DNA of 64,000 nucleotides from Streptomyces lacrimifluminis (GTDB lineage: Bacteria; Actinomycetota; Actinomycetes; Streptomycetales; Streptomycetaceae): assembly GCF_014646095.1 (NCBI RefSeq), contig NZ_BMMU01000038.1, positions 1 through 64,000 on the forward strand. The letters run 5' to 3'. Shown here piece by piece: positions 19,035 through 26,999 of this stretch. Numbering within the stretch: position 1 is the first letter of the stretch; every line of letters begins with the position of its first letter. The notes below the pieces were generated by a model. That model saw only the letters and a list, made by a program, of their open reading frames with translations. It did no database searches and was not told the DNA's origin. The position numbers and the translations under genes were made by a program.

Positions 19035-19525
19035 GGCGTCGTACGGTGACGGCGGGCAACCTGGAGGAGCTCCTCCAGGTGACGGAGCCCGCCCAGGCGT
19101 CGGAGCAGGCGGCTCCACCTCCCGCCGCCGCCCCGCCGCGCCGCGAGGACCACGGGCTGCGCACCGAGTTCGAGTTCGAGCTGCCGCGAGGGTACGTCGA
19201 CGAGGCGGGCACGGTGCACCGCCACGGCTCGATGCGCCTGGCCACGGCCCGTGACGAACTGCGGCCCCAGATCGACCTGCGGGTCAAGGAGAACCCGGCG
19301 TACCTGAGCGTGGTCCTGCTGAGCCAGGTGATCACCCGGATCGGCTCGATCAGCGATGTGCACGCCGGGATCGTGGAGCGGATGTACGCCACCGACGTCG
19401 CCTTCCTCCAGGACTTCTACCGCCGGGTCAACAGCGAGGGCCACACCCGCGCCGCGGTGACCTGCCCGCACTGCGAGGGCGGCTTCGAGGTCGACCTCTC
19501 GGGTGGGCGCCTGGGGGAATCGTGA
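19031..19525 (+). CDS. conserved CIS/tail-cluster protein, likely tail assembly chaperone-like
   Basis: A 164-residue protein coupled by ATGA to the tube gene. After a Pro/Ala-rich lead (about 1-45) comes a conserved region: EFEFELPRGYVDEAGTVHRHG, then RLATARDELRPQIDLRV, VVLLSQVITRIG and ATDVAFLQDFYRRVN, ending with a single CPHC pair. The position after the tube, together with the tiny protein that follows, resembles the tail-assembly chaperone pair of contractile phages. That role is inferred from position; I know of no assigned biochemical function. Confidence 0.75.
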   Translation: MRRRTVTAGNLEELLQVTEPAQASEQAAPPPAAAPPRREDHGLRTEFEFELPRGYVDEAGTVHRHGSMRLATARDELRPQIDLRVKENPAYLSVVLLSQVITRIGSISDVHAGIVERMYATDVAFLQDFYRRVNSEGHTRAAVTCPHCEGGFEVDLSGGRLGES

Positions 19526-19680
19526 CGTACGCCCTTCCCCGGCTCCGGGAGGAGATCGCGTACATCGCCTACCACTTCCACTGGCGGCGCGAGGAGATCC
19601 TCGACCTGACCCACGACGAACGCCGGCAGTGGGTGGCCGAGATCGCCCGTATCAACACCCGTGTGAACGAAGGCGGTTGA
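19522..19680 (+). CDS. DUF6760-type small protein
   Basis: A 52-residue protein starting at GTG 19522, which overlaps the previous TGA (GTGA). The sequence LREEIAYIAYHFHWRREEIL followed by LTHDERRQWVAEIARIN fits the short DUF6760 family, always found directly after the previous gene type in actinobacterial CIS and tail clusters. It resembles the C-terminal part of phage tail chaperones (W-x-x-E-I-L-x-L motif), so it may be the second half of a chaperone pair. Confidence 0.8.
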   Translation: MTYALPRLREEIAYIAYHFHWRREEILDLTHDERRQWVAEIARINTRVNEGG

Positions 19681-19684
19681 GCAC

Positions 19685-22600
19685 ATGGCATGGCGGGACA
19701 GGCTGCGCCGCCGGGCCGCCGCGGACCGCTCCGGAGTCTCGGGGGACGGCCCGTCCGGCGCGGGCCCGGACCGTGGCGCGCCCGACGGCCCGGCGCCGTC
19801 CGCGTCCGGTGCCCCGGGTTCCTCCGGTGCGCCGGCTTCCTCCCTGCCGGGTGACTGGGACGGCGGCTGGCGTCGCACCGCCGCGCCGGAACTCACCGTG
19901 TCCCGTGCCCCGTTGGGAGTCAGCGACGGCCTCGCCTTCCGCGCGGGCCTGGCCGCCTGGCAGAACCCGTCCTTCGACAGCGGCCTCGGGCATGCGCTGC
20001 TGCCCGCCGCTCCGACCGGCCTGGTACGCGGTGTCACCCGCCCGGCCGCCCCGCGGCCCACGCACACCGCCGGAGGGCCGCTGCTGCTGAGGGCGTTGCG
20101 GCCGGAGGGGGCGGGCGGTCCGGGGGACGGGGACGGGGGCTCGGAGGGGGCAACGGTCGTTCGGGCAGCGGAGACTGCCCGCCAAAAGGATCCGGGCGGG
20201 CGGAAGCCCGGGTCGACGAAATCCGGTGCGGGACCGTCCGCCGTACGGCCCTCCGGTGCGGGACCGTCCGCCGTACGGCCCTCCGGTGCCGATGCCGGTG
20301 GTAACAGCCCTGTGGGGAAGGTGAGTTCGAGGGACGGCGCTCCTGAGTCCCGTGGCCTCGCGTTCACGGATTCACCCTCGGTGCTCACCTCGTCGCCTGG
20401 CACCGTCCAACGGGCCGTCGAGAGCCCGGCCGTGGTCCCCGCCGACACCGGCAGGCAGCCGGTTCCCAGGACTCCGCTCGTACGACGTGTGGCGGTCGTG
20501 CCGCCCGCAGCCGCCGACGGGGCCGCGCCCCGATCTGCCTCCGGGACGAACTCCGGTCGTACGGCCGGGCCCAGGACTGATTCCGGGGGCCGTACACCGT
20601 CGGGCCCGGCCGTCCAGCGTGCCGCGGACGGGACGACGGCAGCCCGGCCCGCCCGCTCCGGCGCCGAGCGGTCCCGCCCGGCCGTGCAGCGTGCCGCGAC
20701 GGAGACATCCCGTACGTCCGGGGCCGACGGGGCCCAACCGGCCGTCCGGCTCGGCCCGTCGGGACCGCGCCTGACCGTCGCCCGGCGCCCGGCCGGACCT
20801 GTGCGCCGGGTCACGGCCGTGCGGTCCGCCAACCCTCCGGTGTCCGGCACCGCCCCGACGCCCGACGCCGCCGGCACCACCACGCCGGCCAGTACGGGCG
20901 TGGGATCCAGCGCCCCGGTACAGCGCACCGCCGTGCCCGCGCGAAGCCGCGCACCCCTCGGCGCCCCGCTGAGCGAACTCCCCTCCACAGCAACATCGTT
21001 GGCGCAGAACACCCCCGCGTCCGGCGCCACGTCCGGATCCGCATCCGCATCAGCGTCCGGTCCGACACTGCCCGTCGTCCAGCGCCAGGCCGACACACCG
21101 GGGCCGTACGACAGCGGTGCGAGCGGTACGGGCGGTGCGAGCGGTACGGGCGGTGCGCGGGGTACGGGCGGGGCAAAGGGGACGGCACCCGCTGCCCCGG
21201 CCGACGCCGGCGCCCCGCGCCGGACCCACGCCCCCGGAAGCACGGGCGCCCGCGCGCGCGGTGGCCTCGGAGTTCCGCTGCCCGCGCTGCCGCCGAGCGC
21301 CGAACTGCCCGGTTCCACCGCGTCCCGTGCGTCCCAGGCGTCTCGTACGACGCCCGGCCCGGACGTCCAGCGGGCTCCCGTACGTCAGGGCCAGAGCTCC
21401 CCAGCCGCTCCGGTGCCGCCCACCGGGGCCGCGCCCCTCGCCCCCGGAGCGGATGTCCCGCTGCTGGGGACGGCCGACGTCCAGCGCAGCATCGCGGACC
21501 ACCCCACCACCGGGGGGACCACCCGGGCCACTCCCGCGGACCACGGAAACGGGCCCGCCACGCCGTTGGTGACGCCCTCCCCGGCGCTCGCCTCCAACCG
21601 CCCGGAACCGGCAAGCGCCGTACCCGCGGAAGGCGCGGCAGGAAGAGCGCGACGCCCCGGCACGGCGTCCGGTGGGGCGGGCGCAAGCGGGCCGGGCGCA
21701 AGCGGGCAGGGCTCGGGCGGATCGCGCGCTGATGGATCGACCTCCGGCAGCTTCCAGGCGGGCGGCCCGGGCTCCGGCCGGCCAAGGCCCGGGCGCCCCG
21801 CCGCCCCGGGCCCGGTCGTCGTGGCCAGGGCCGTGGCCCCAAGCACTCCAGGCACGGCAAGCACTCCAGGCAGCGCAGGCGGCCCAGGCACCCGGTCCGC
21901 CGGCTCGGCAGGCCCGAGCCCTCTCACCGTGACCGGCTCGGCGGCGTACTCCGCCACGGCGGCACCCCGCACCCTCTCGCTGCTGGCCGCCCGCCCGCTC
22001 GTCCTGAGCACCCGGACCCCGGAAGGGGCGGCCCCGGCCGCCGCCGCCCGCTCCGGCAGCCGTCCCGTGGTGGCGGCGCGCTGGCCCGGTGCACTGTCCG
22101 CCTCCCAGGGCGACACCGCGCCGCCCACCGGGGCGCCCCCGCGCCGGTCCGGCACATCAGCTCCCTCGGTGCCCTCGGCGCACTCGCCGGGTGGCCCCGG
22201 GACCCTCGCGCGCCCGACGCCCGGCCCGTCCGCCCCTGCCGGGCCGCATGTCCAACGGGCAGCAGCAGCCCCGTACCCCGGACCGGAGGGTTCGGGCGGA
22301 CCGACGAGCAGCGCCCCGGCCTCCGTTCAGCGCGTCCCGGCCGTCCGGCCCGCGCCGCCCCGCCAGGGGACGATCGCCCAGGCCGCCGCCGTACCGGCGA
22401 AGCCCCTGCCGGTGACCGCCCCGCAGGCACCGCCGCTCGCGGCCCGCCCGTCGGCCGCCACGGCACCGGGGGGAGCCGTTCCCGTGGTCCGGCCGAGGAC
22501 CGTCACGGTGGCCGGCGGGACCGGCGACGCGGCACTCGCGGTGCAGCGCGCCGCACCAGGCCGCCCGCGATCGTCCTCCGCGCCCTCCGCGCCCCTGGCG

Positions 22601-22936
22601 TCGCCAACAGGCGTACCGGCCAAGGAGGTTCAGGCAGCCGGCCGGAAGCGGTCGGCGTCCGCGGCCTCCGCGTCAGCCACGACGTCCGACGCTTCCGGCA
22701 AGAACGCGGCCCGCCGCACCAGGACATCCCAGGACGACCTCGACCTGGACGACCTGGCGCGCCGTCTGCTCGGCCCGGTGGGCCGGCTGCTGCACACGAA
22801 GACACCCCAGGACGACCCCGGCGTCGACCTGGACGACCTGGCGCGCCGTCTGCTCGACCCGGTGGCCCGGCTGCTGCGCACCGAACTGCGCCGTGGCCGG
22901 GACCGCACGGGCCGCCCCTACGACGGACGCCGCTGA
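19685..22936 (+). CDS. very long disordered Pro/Ala/Thr-rich CIS protein with repeated VQR motifs (tape-measure or scaffold candidate)
   Basis: A 1083-residue protein. Residues about 1-140 include a conserved-looking block (GDWDGGWRRTAAPELTVSRA, then LAFRAGLAAWQNPSFDSGLGHALLP). Residues about 150-980 are disordered Pro/Ala/Ser/Gly/Thr sequence punctuated by some ten VQR motifs (VQRAVE, VQRAAD, VQRAAT, VQRTAV, VQRQAD, VQRAPV, VQRSIA, VQRAAA, VQRVPA, VQRAAP). The C-terminus has two copies of a 28-residue unit with LDLDDLARRLLGPVGRLL / VDLDDLARRLLDPVARLL. Position between chaperone-like genes and the second tube fits a tape measure, but the low complexity is also that of a flexible cargo scaffold. 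Function is not established. Confidence 0.7.
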   Translation: MAWRDRLRRRAAADRSGVSGDGPSGAGPDRGAPDGPAPSASGAPGSSGAPASSLPGDWDGGWRRTAAPELTVSRAPLGVSDGLAFRAGLAAWQNPSFDSGLGHALLPAAPTGLVRGVTRPAAPRPTHTAGGPLLLRALRPEGAGGPGDGDGGSEGATVVRAAETARQKDPGGRKPGSTKSGAGPSAVRPSGAGPSAVRPSGADAGGNSPVGKVSSRDGAPESRGLAFTDSPSVLTSSPGTVQRAVESPAVVPADTGRQPVPRTPLVRRVAVVPPAAADGAAPRSASGTNSGRTAGPRTDSGGRTPSGPAVQRAADGTTAARPARSGAERSRPAVQRAATETSRTSGADGAQPAVRLGPSGPRLTVARRPAGPVRRVTAVRSANPPVSGTAPTPDAAGTTTPASTGVGSSAPVQRTAVPARSRAPLGAPLSELPSTATSLAQNTPASGATSGSASASASGPTLPVVQRQADTPGPYDSGASGTGGASGTGGARGTGGAKGTAPAAPADAGAPRRTHAPGSTGARARGGLGVPLPALPPSAELPGSTASRASQASRTTPGPDVQRAPVRQGQSSPAAPVPPTGAAPLAPGADVPLLGTADVQRSIADHPTTGGTTRATPADHGNGPATPLVTPSPALASNRPEPASAVPAEGAAGRARRPGTASGGAGASGPGASGQGSGGSRADGSTSGSFQAGGPGSGRPRPGRPAAPGPVVVARAVAPSTPGTASTPGSAGGPGTRSAGSAGPSPLTVTGSAAYSATAAPRTLSLLAARPLVLSTRTPEGAAPAAAARSGSRPVVAARWPGALSASQGDTAPPTGAPPRRSGTSAPSVPSAHSPGGPGTLARPTPGPSAPAGPHVQRAAAAPYPGPEGSGGPTSSAPASVQRVPAVRPAPPRQGTIAQAAAVPAKPLPVTAPQAPPLAARPSAATAPGGAVPVVRPRTVTVAGGTGDAALAVQRAAPGRPRSSSAPSAPLASPTGVPAKEVQAAGRKRSASAASASATTSDASGKNAARRTRTSQDDLDLDDLARRLLGPVGRLLHTKTPQDDPGVDLDDLARRLLDPVARLLRTELRRGRDRTGRPYDGRR
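22742..22909 (+). repeat. two in-frame 84-bp tandem repeats at the C-terminus of the disordered protein
   Basis: The 84-base period starts at 22742 and 22826, each opening with GACCTGGACGACCTGGCGCG. The first ~30 bases are identical and the whole unit encodes an amphipathic LDDLARRLL helix followed by a short linker. Confidence 0.85.
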
Positions 22937-22959
22937 GAGCCAGAACGGATGACGGACGA

Positions 22960-23385
22960 ATGACGGACAGCATCTTCGCGACGAGCGTGTTCTTCCGGCT
23001 CGCGATCGGCGGCAACGACCTGGGCGCCTTCCACACCTGCTCCGGCATGGGCGCCGAGGTCGAGATGGAGACGTACGCCGAGGGCGGCAACAACGGCTTC
23101 ACCTGGCAACTGCCCGGCCGCGTGACCTGGTCGAACATCACACTCACCCGGCCGGTCACCGCCGACACGGCGAAGATCGCCCGCTGGCTCGACGACACGC
23201 TGAAGCGGGTGGAGCCCAAGGACGGCGAGATCGTGGCCCTGAAACCGGACCTGACGAAGATCATCAGCTGGCAGGTGTTCGGGATCGTCCCGGTGCGCTG
23301 GCAGGGGCCGTCCTTCGACCCCGCCAGTTCACAGGCCGCGGTGGAGACCCTGGAGATCGCCCACGAGGGGCTGCGCCCGTCCTGA
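22960..23385 (+). CDS. inner tube protein 2 / tube initiator (gp19-like)
   Basis: A 141-residue member of the conserved phage tail tube family. The typical N-terminus IFATSVFFRLAIGG and CSGMGAEVEMETYAEGGNNG are followed by RPVTADTAKIARWLDD and WQGPSFDPASSQAAVETLEI. In other CIS (Afp5, Pvc5) the second tube paralogue lies at the baseplate and starts tube polymerisation; its position just before the LysM and spike genes agrees. Confidence 0.93.
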   Translation: MTDSIFATSVFFRLAIGGNDLGAFHTCSGMGAEVEMETYAEGGNNGFTWQLPGRVTWSNITLTRPVTADTAKIARWLDDTLKRVEPKDGEIVALKPDLTKIISWQVFGIVPVRWQGPSFDPASSQAAVETLEIAHEGLRPS

Positions 23386-23503
23386 CACACACGTCCAGAC
23401 ACACACGTCCCGACCCGTCCTGACACACCCTCAGCAACAGGTTTTCCCGCACGTATTGACCACATAACGACCACGTATCGGCCCCCGGAAAGGAGGTCCC
23501 GCC
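23386..23503. other. 118-base gap with short direct repeats inside the CIS operon
   Basis: The longest gap in the second half of the structural operon. It contains repeated CCTGACACA and CAGACACACACGTCC-type units and ends in an AT-richer stretch with TTGACC at 23456, then a perfect AAAGGAGGT. It could hold an internal promoter for the baseplate genes, although I see no matching -10. Confidence 0.4.
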
Positions 23504-24223
23504 ATGTCACCAGCGCGCACCAGCCGGGCCAGGGCCAAGCTGACCCTGAAGGAGCCCCCGGCGTCGGTCGGCGCGAAGCCGGGCGGGACCATCACACAGC
23601 TCGACCTCCAGTTCAACCCCTCCACCCTCCAGCTGAGCAAGAGCACCGAGTGGCGGCGCTCCCCGTCCCGGATGGCGGGGGAGTCGGCGCTCCCCGAGTT
23701 CGTCGGCAGCGGCCCGCGCACGCTGAGCCTGGAGGTGTTCCTGGACGCCACCGCCAAGCACGACAACTCCGTGGAGCGGGCGGTGGAGAAGCTGATGAAG
23801 GCGTGCGTGCCGACCCCGGCCAGCCTGGGCCGCAAGAAGCCGGCCAGCCCGTGGGTGCGGTTCACCTGGGGCACCGCCCGGACGACCGCGTTCGACGGGG
23901 TGCTCTCCAGCCTGTCGGTGTCGTACACCCTGTTCGACGTCGACGGCAGACCGCTGCGGGCCACCTGCGCGCTGTCGATCGAGGAGGCGAGCGTCGGCCC
24001 GGCGGGCCAGAACCCGACGTCCGGCGCGCGCACCGCCCGCAGTACGCACACCGTGGTGGCGGGCGACAGCCTGGCGATGCTGGCCTGGCGGGAGTACGGG
24101 GACGCGACGGCCTGGCGGGTCATCGCGGAGGCGAACGGAATCGACGACCCGATGGCGCTCGCGCCCGGCACCGAACTGGTGGTGCCGGGGCTGCCGGACG
24201 CGGGCGGTGAGGAGGAGCGATGA
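23504..24223 (+). CDS. LysM-domain baseplate hub protein (Afp7/gp53-like)
   Basis: A 239-residue protein with an ideal AAAGGAGGT before the ATG. Residues about 1-180 form the CIS/phage hub domain (LDLQFNPSTLQLSKSTEWRR, then LSLEVFLDAT and ALSIEEASV); residues about 186-233 are a LysM fold (HTVVAGDSLAMLAWREYGD). In Afp/PVC this protein ties the tube to the spike; LysM here is structural rather than wall-lytic. Its stop overlaps the spike gene ATG. Confidence 0.92.
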   Translation: MSPARTSRARAKLTLKEPPASVGAKPGGTITQLDLQFNPSTLQLSKSTEWRRSPSRMAGESALPEFVGSGPRTLSLEVFLDATAKHDNSVERAVEKLMKACVPTPASLGRKKPASPWVRFTWGTARTTAFDGVLSSLSVSYTLFDVDGRPLRATCALSIEEASVGPAGQNPTSGARTARSTHTVVAGDSLAMLAWREYGDATAWRVIAEANGIDDPMALAPGTELVVPGLPDAGGEEER

Positions 24224-26037
24224 CCACCGAGGCAAGGGGCCGGCTGTTCGCGGCGGACCCCGTGGTGGGGACGCCCGCCGAACTTCCGCAGGTCTGGGCC
24301 GCCCAGTTGGTGAGCTGCGTGGTGGACGAGAACGTGGGCCTGCCCGACGCGGCACAGCTCACCTTCCGCGACCCCGACCACGAGTTCCTCAGGGCGACCG
24401 GCATCACCATCGGCACCCCGCTCAACGTGTCGGTGGTGACCGTGTCCGGGAAGGCGCGTGAGCGGCTGTTCAACGGCGAGGTGACGGCCCTCGAACTGGA
24501 CCGGGACAGCACGGGTGCGTTCACCGTGGTGCGCGCCTACTCCAAGGCGCACCGCCTCCAGCGGGGCCGGAAGGTGGTGGCGTACCAGAACATGACCGCG
24601 TCGGCGATCGTCCGCAAGGTGGCCGCCGGGGCCGGGCTGGCCTGTGGCACCGTGGACGCCGGGAAGATCACCTACAAGCAGCTCTCGCAGGCGAACGTGT
24701 CCGACTGGGACTTCCTCCAGTTCCTGGCCGCGGAGAGCGGCGCGCTGGTGCGCGTCGACGACAAGGGGCTGCTCCAGTTCACCAAGCCGGTCAAGGCGTC
24801 CGGCGCGCCCGCGCCGTCGACCTCGTCGTCCCGCAACCCGATGGTCCTGGAGTACGGGGCGAACCTGCTCGCGCTGCGGGCCTCGCTGTCGGCGGCGGAC
24901 GGGGCGTCGCAGGTGGAGGTGCGCGGCTGGGACGTCACCACCAAGAAGCCGCTGGTGTCCCCGAAGGCGTCGGTGAACAGCGAAACGGTGCTGCCGGGGC
25001 TGAGCCCGGCGTTCGCCGCCCGGTTCGGCAAGTCGAAGCTGACCGTCACGGACACCCCGTACCGCACCCTGGCCGAGACGACGGCGGTCGCGGACGCGGT
25101 GGCCGATCACGTCAGCAGTGGATTCGCCGAGTTGGAGGCGGTGGCCGAGGGCAACCCGCAGCTGCGGGCGGGCAAGCCCGTGGCGCTCGGCAACGTCGGG
25201 CAGGCGTTCTCCGGCAAGTACACGGCGACGGCGGTGCGGCACGTCCTCGAACCGCACGGCGGGTACCGGACGACGGTGTGGGTGAGCGCCAGCCCGGACC
25301 GCTCCCTGACCGGCCTGGTGATCGGAGCGGGCGCGCCCGGCCGCGGCTCGCGCATGCCGGGTCTGGCGATCGGCGTGGTGACGGACGTACACGAGACCGG
25401 CGCCGAGAGCGGATCGGTGAAGCTGAAGTTCCCCTGGCTGGACGACACTTACACCACCGACTGGGTCCGTACCGTGCAGTGGGGCGGCAAGGGCGGTGGA
25501 GGCGTGTTCAGCCCCGAGGTCAACGACGAGGTCCTGGTCGGGTTCGAACAGGGCCTGCTGGACAGCCCGTACGTCATCGGCGGGCTCTACAACGGCGTCG
25601 ACAAGCCGTCGCCCCACGAGGTCCCGCTGATCGACAAGGCCACCGGGAAGGTCAACCGCCGTTCCATCGTGTCGCGTTCGGGGCACCGGGTGGAGCTGCT
25701 GGACCAGAGGGCACCCGGTCTCTCCGGGGTGCGGCTGACGAGCGCCGACGAGCGCCTCGTAGTGTTCGTGGACGACCGGCGGAACAGCATCCAGTTGTCC
25801 GTGTACGCCCGGAGGACCAGCCGACAGCCCCTCTCCTCCGTCCTGCTCGACGCGAAGGGCATCACCCTGGACGCGGGAAGCGGTGACGTGACCATCTCGG
25901 GCGGGAAGGTGGACATCCAGGCCACGGCCGGGGTGCGGATCGGCGGCGCCACGGTGGGCGTCGAGGGCACCGCGAACGTCACCGTCAACGGTGGTGGGCG
26001 GGGTGTCTTCAAGGCCGCGATCATCGAGATCAACTGA
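24220..26037 (+). CDS. VgrG-like spike protein (Afp8/Pvc8, gp27-gp5 fusion)
   Basis: A 605-residue central spike. Residues about 1-350 form the gp27-like hub (LTFRDPDHEFLRATGITIG, DWDFLQFLAAESGALV), about 385-480 the gp5-type OB fold (GVVTDVHETGAESGSVKLKF, TDWVRTVQWGG, NDEVLVGFEQG), and about 520-605 a beta-helical needle. The PAAR tip protein follows after 40 bases. No extra effector domain is attached at the C-terminus. Confidence 0.95.
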   Translation: MTTEARGRLFAADPVVGTPAELPQVWAAQLVSCVVDENVGLPDAAQLTFRDPDHEFLRATGITIGTPLNVSVVTVSGKARERLFNGEVTALELDRDSTGAFTVVRAYSKAHRLQRGRKVVAYQNMTASAIVRKVAAGAGLACGTVDAGKITYKQLSQANVSDWDFLQFLAAESGALVRVDDKGLLQFTKPVKASGAPAPSTSSSRNPMVLEYGANLLALRASLSAADGASQVEVRGWDVTTKKPLVSPKASVNSETVLPGLSPAFAARFGKSKLTVTDTPYRTLAETTAVADAVADHVSSGFAELEAVAEGNPQLRAGKPVALGNVGQAFSGKYTATAVRHVLEPHGGYRTTVWVSASPDRSLTGLVIGAGAPGRGSRMPGLAIGVVTDVHETGAESGSVKLKFPWLDDTYTTDWVRTVQWGGKGGGGVFSPEVNDEVLVGFEQGLLDSPYVIGGLYNGVDKPSPHEVPLIDKATGKVNRRSIVSRSGHRVELLDQRAPGLSGVRLTSADERLVVFVDDRRNSIQLSVYARRTSRQPLSSVLLDAKGITLDAGSGDVTISGGKVDIQATAGVRIGGATVGVEGTANVTVNGGGRGVFKAAIIEIN

Positions 26038-26077
26038 CCCCCTGTCCGCTGCCCCCGACATCCGCAAGGAGCACCGC

Positions 26078-26416
26078 ATGCCAGCCGCAGCCCGTACCGG
26101 TGACCCCACCAACCACGGCGGCGTGATCGCCATGCCGCCGCCCGGCCGCGCCGCCCAGGCGGTGGCGCGGGTGCTGATCGGCGGCCGTCCCGCTGCCGTG
26201 ACCACCGGCCTCGGCGGCCCGGGCAGTGTGCACACCTGCCCGATGCCGCCGCACGCGGCCCTGGGACCGGGCAACGTGGTCATGCCCAACCCGGCCGCGC
26301 TCGCCAGGGGCCAGGTCCTCATCGGCGGGCTGCCGGCCGCGCGGATGCGCGACCAGACGACATGCGGCGCGATGATCATCGCCGGCGCCCCCAACGTCCT
26401 GATCGGGGGCGTGTGA
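26078..26416 (+). CDS. PAAR-domain spike tip protein
   Basis: A 112-residue PAAR-repeat tip that caps the spike. ATG 26078 follows CAAGGAG. The family order is clear: AARTGDPTNHGG, VLIGGRPAAVTTG, HTCPMPPHAALGPG, VLIGGLPAARMRDQTTCG and GAPNVLIGGV; the His and Cys residues probably bind the tip metal. The last part (from TCGAMI) is echoed in the next small frame. Confidence 0.95.
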   Translation: MPAAARTGDPTNHGGVIAMPPPGRAAQAVARVLIGGRPAAVTTGLGGPGSVHTCPMPPHAALGPGNVVMPNPAALARGQVLIGGLPAARMRDQTTCGAMIIAGAPNVLIGGV

Positions 26417-26580
26417 TGAGCGAGCGGCTCGATCGGCGTGGCTGTCGGCACGACTGTCGGCGCGACCGGGGGAGTGGCTGCCGGAGTGGCAGGCCGCTCC
26501 CGTCGCGGGCCGGGCGCCCCGCGTGCGGTGGCGTGGTGCTGCCCGGCGCCCCGGGTGTCCGGATCGGGAGGGTGTCATGA
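26416..26580 (+). CDS. 54-residue relic of a duplicated PAAR end / gp25 start
   Basis: ATG 26416 overlaps the PAAR stop and its TGA (26578-26580) overlaps the gp25 ATG, so it is coupled on both sides. The start MSERLDRRG mirrors the gp25 start MSDRFIGRG. The end ACGGVVLPGAPGVRIGRV mirrors the PAAR end TCGAMIIAGAPNVLIGGV. The DNA across the PAAR/gp25 junction is therefore present twice (about 26385-26430 and 26546-26592), and the frame between is a Cys/Arg-rich degenerate sequence. Probably not a functional protein by itself. Confidence 0.6.
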   Translation: MSERLDRRGCRHDCRRDRGSGCRSGRPLPSRAGRPACGGVVLPGAPGVRIGRVS

Positions 26581-26999
26581 GCGACCGGTTCATCGGGCGC
26601 GGCTGGGCGTTCCCGCTGCGCGTCGGGCCGACCGGCGGGATCGGCATGGTCGAACGGGAGCGGGAGATCGAGGAGGCGATCCGCCTGGTCCTCGGCACCG
26701 CACCCGGCGAGCGCCCGATGCGCCCCGAGTTCGGCTGCGGCATCCACGACTACGTCTTCGCCCCCGGCGACGGCGCCACCGCCGGACTCATCGCCCAGCA
26801 GGTGCGCGAGGCCCTGGAGCGGTGGGAGCCGCGCATCGCGTTGGACGACGTGGTGGTCGCCTACGACGCCGTCGAGGCCGGAACCCTCTACATCGACGTG
26901 CACTACACCGTCCGTTCCACCAACGACCGGCGCAACCTGGTCTTTCCCTTCTACACGATCCCCTCCGAGGAGGGGGCCGAGGAATTGGTCGCCGACTGA
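26577..26999 (+). CDS. gp25-like baseplate wedge protein (Afp9)
   Basis: A 140-residue GPW/gp25 family protein that nucleates sheath assembly at the baseplate. Visible signatures are GRGWAFPLRVGPTGGIGMVE, IEEAIRLVLGTAPGERPMRP and EFGCGIHDYVFAP, with the gp25 EPR-like WEPRIALDDV. Stop and the next ATG overlap by one base (TGATG). Confidence 0.96.
   Translation: MSDRFIGRGWAFPLRVGPTGGIGMVEREREIEEAIRLVLGTAPGERPMRPEFGCGIHDYVFAPGDGATAGLIAQQVREALERWEPRIALDDVVVAYDAVEAGTLYIDVHYTVRSTNDRRNLVFPFYTIPSEEGAEELVAD

Noticed and set aside
23431..26451. 1006-residue minus-strand frame opposite LysM, VgrG and PAAR genes
   Set aside because: Spans three certain CIS genes on the other strand, His/Arg-rich shadow sequence.
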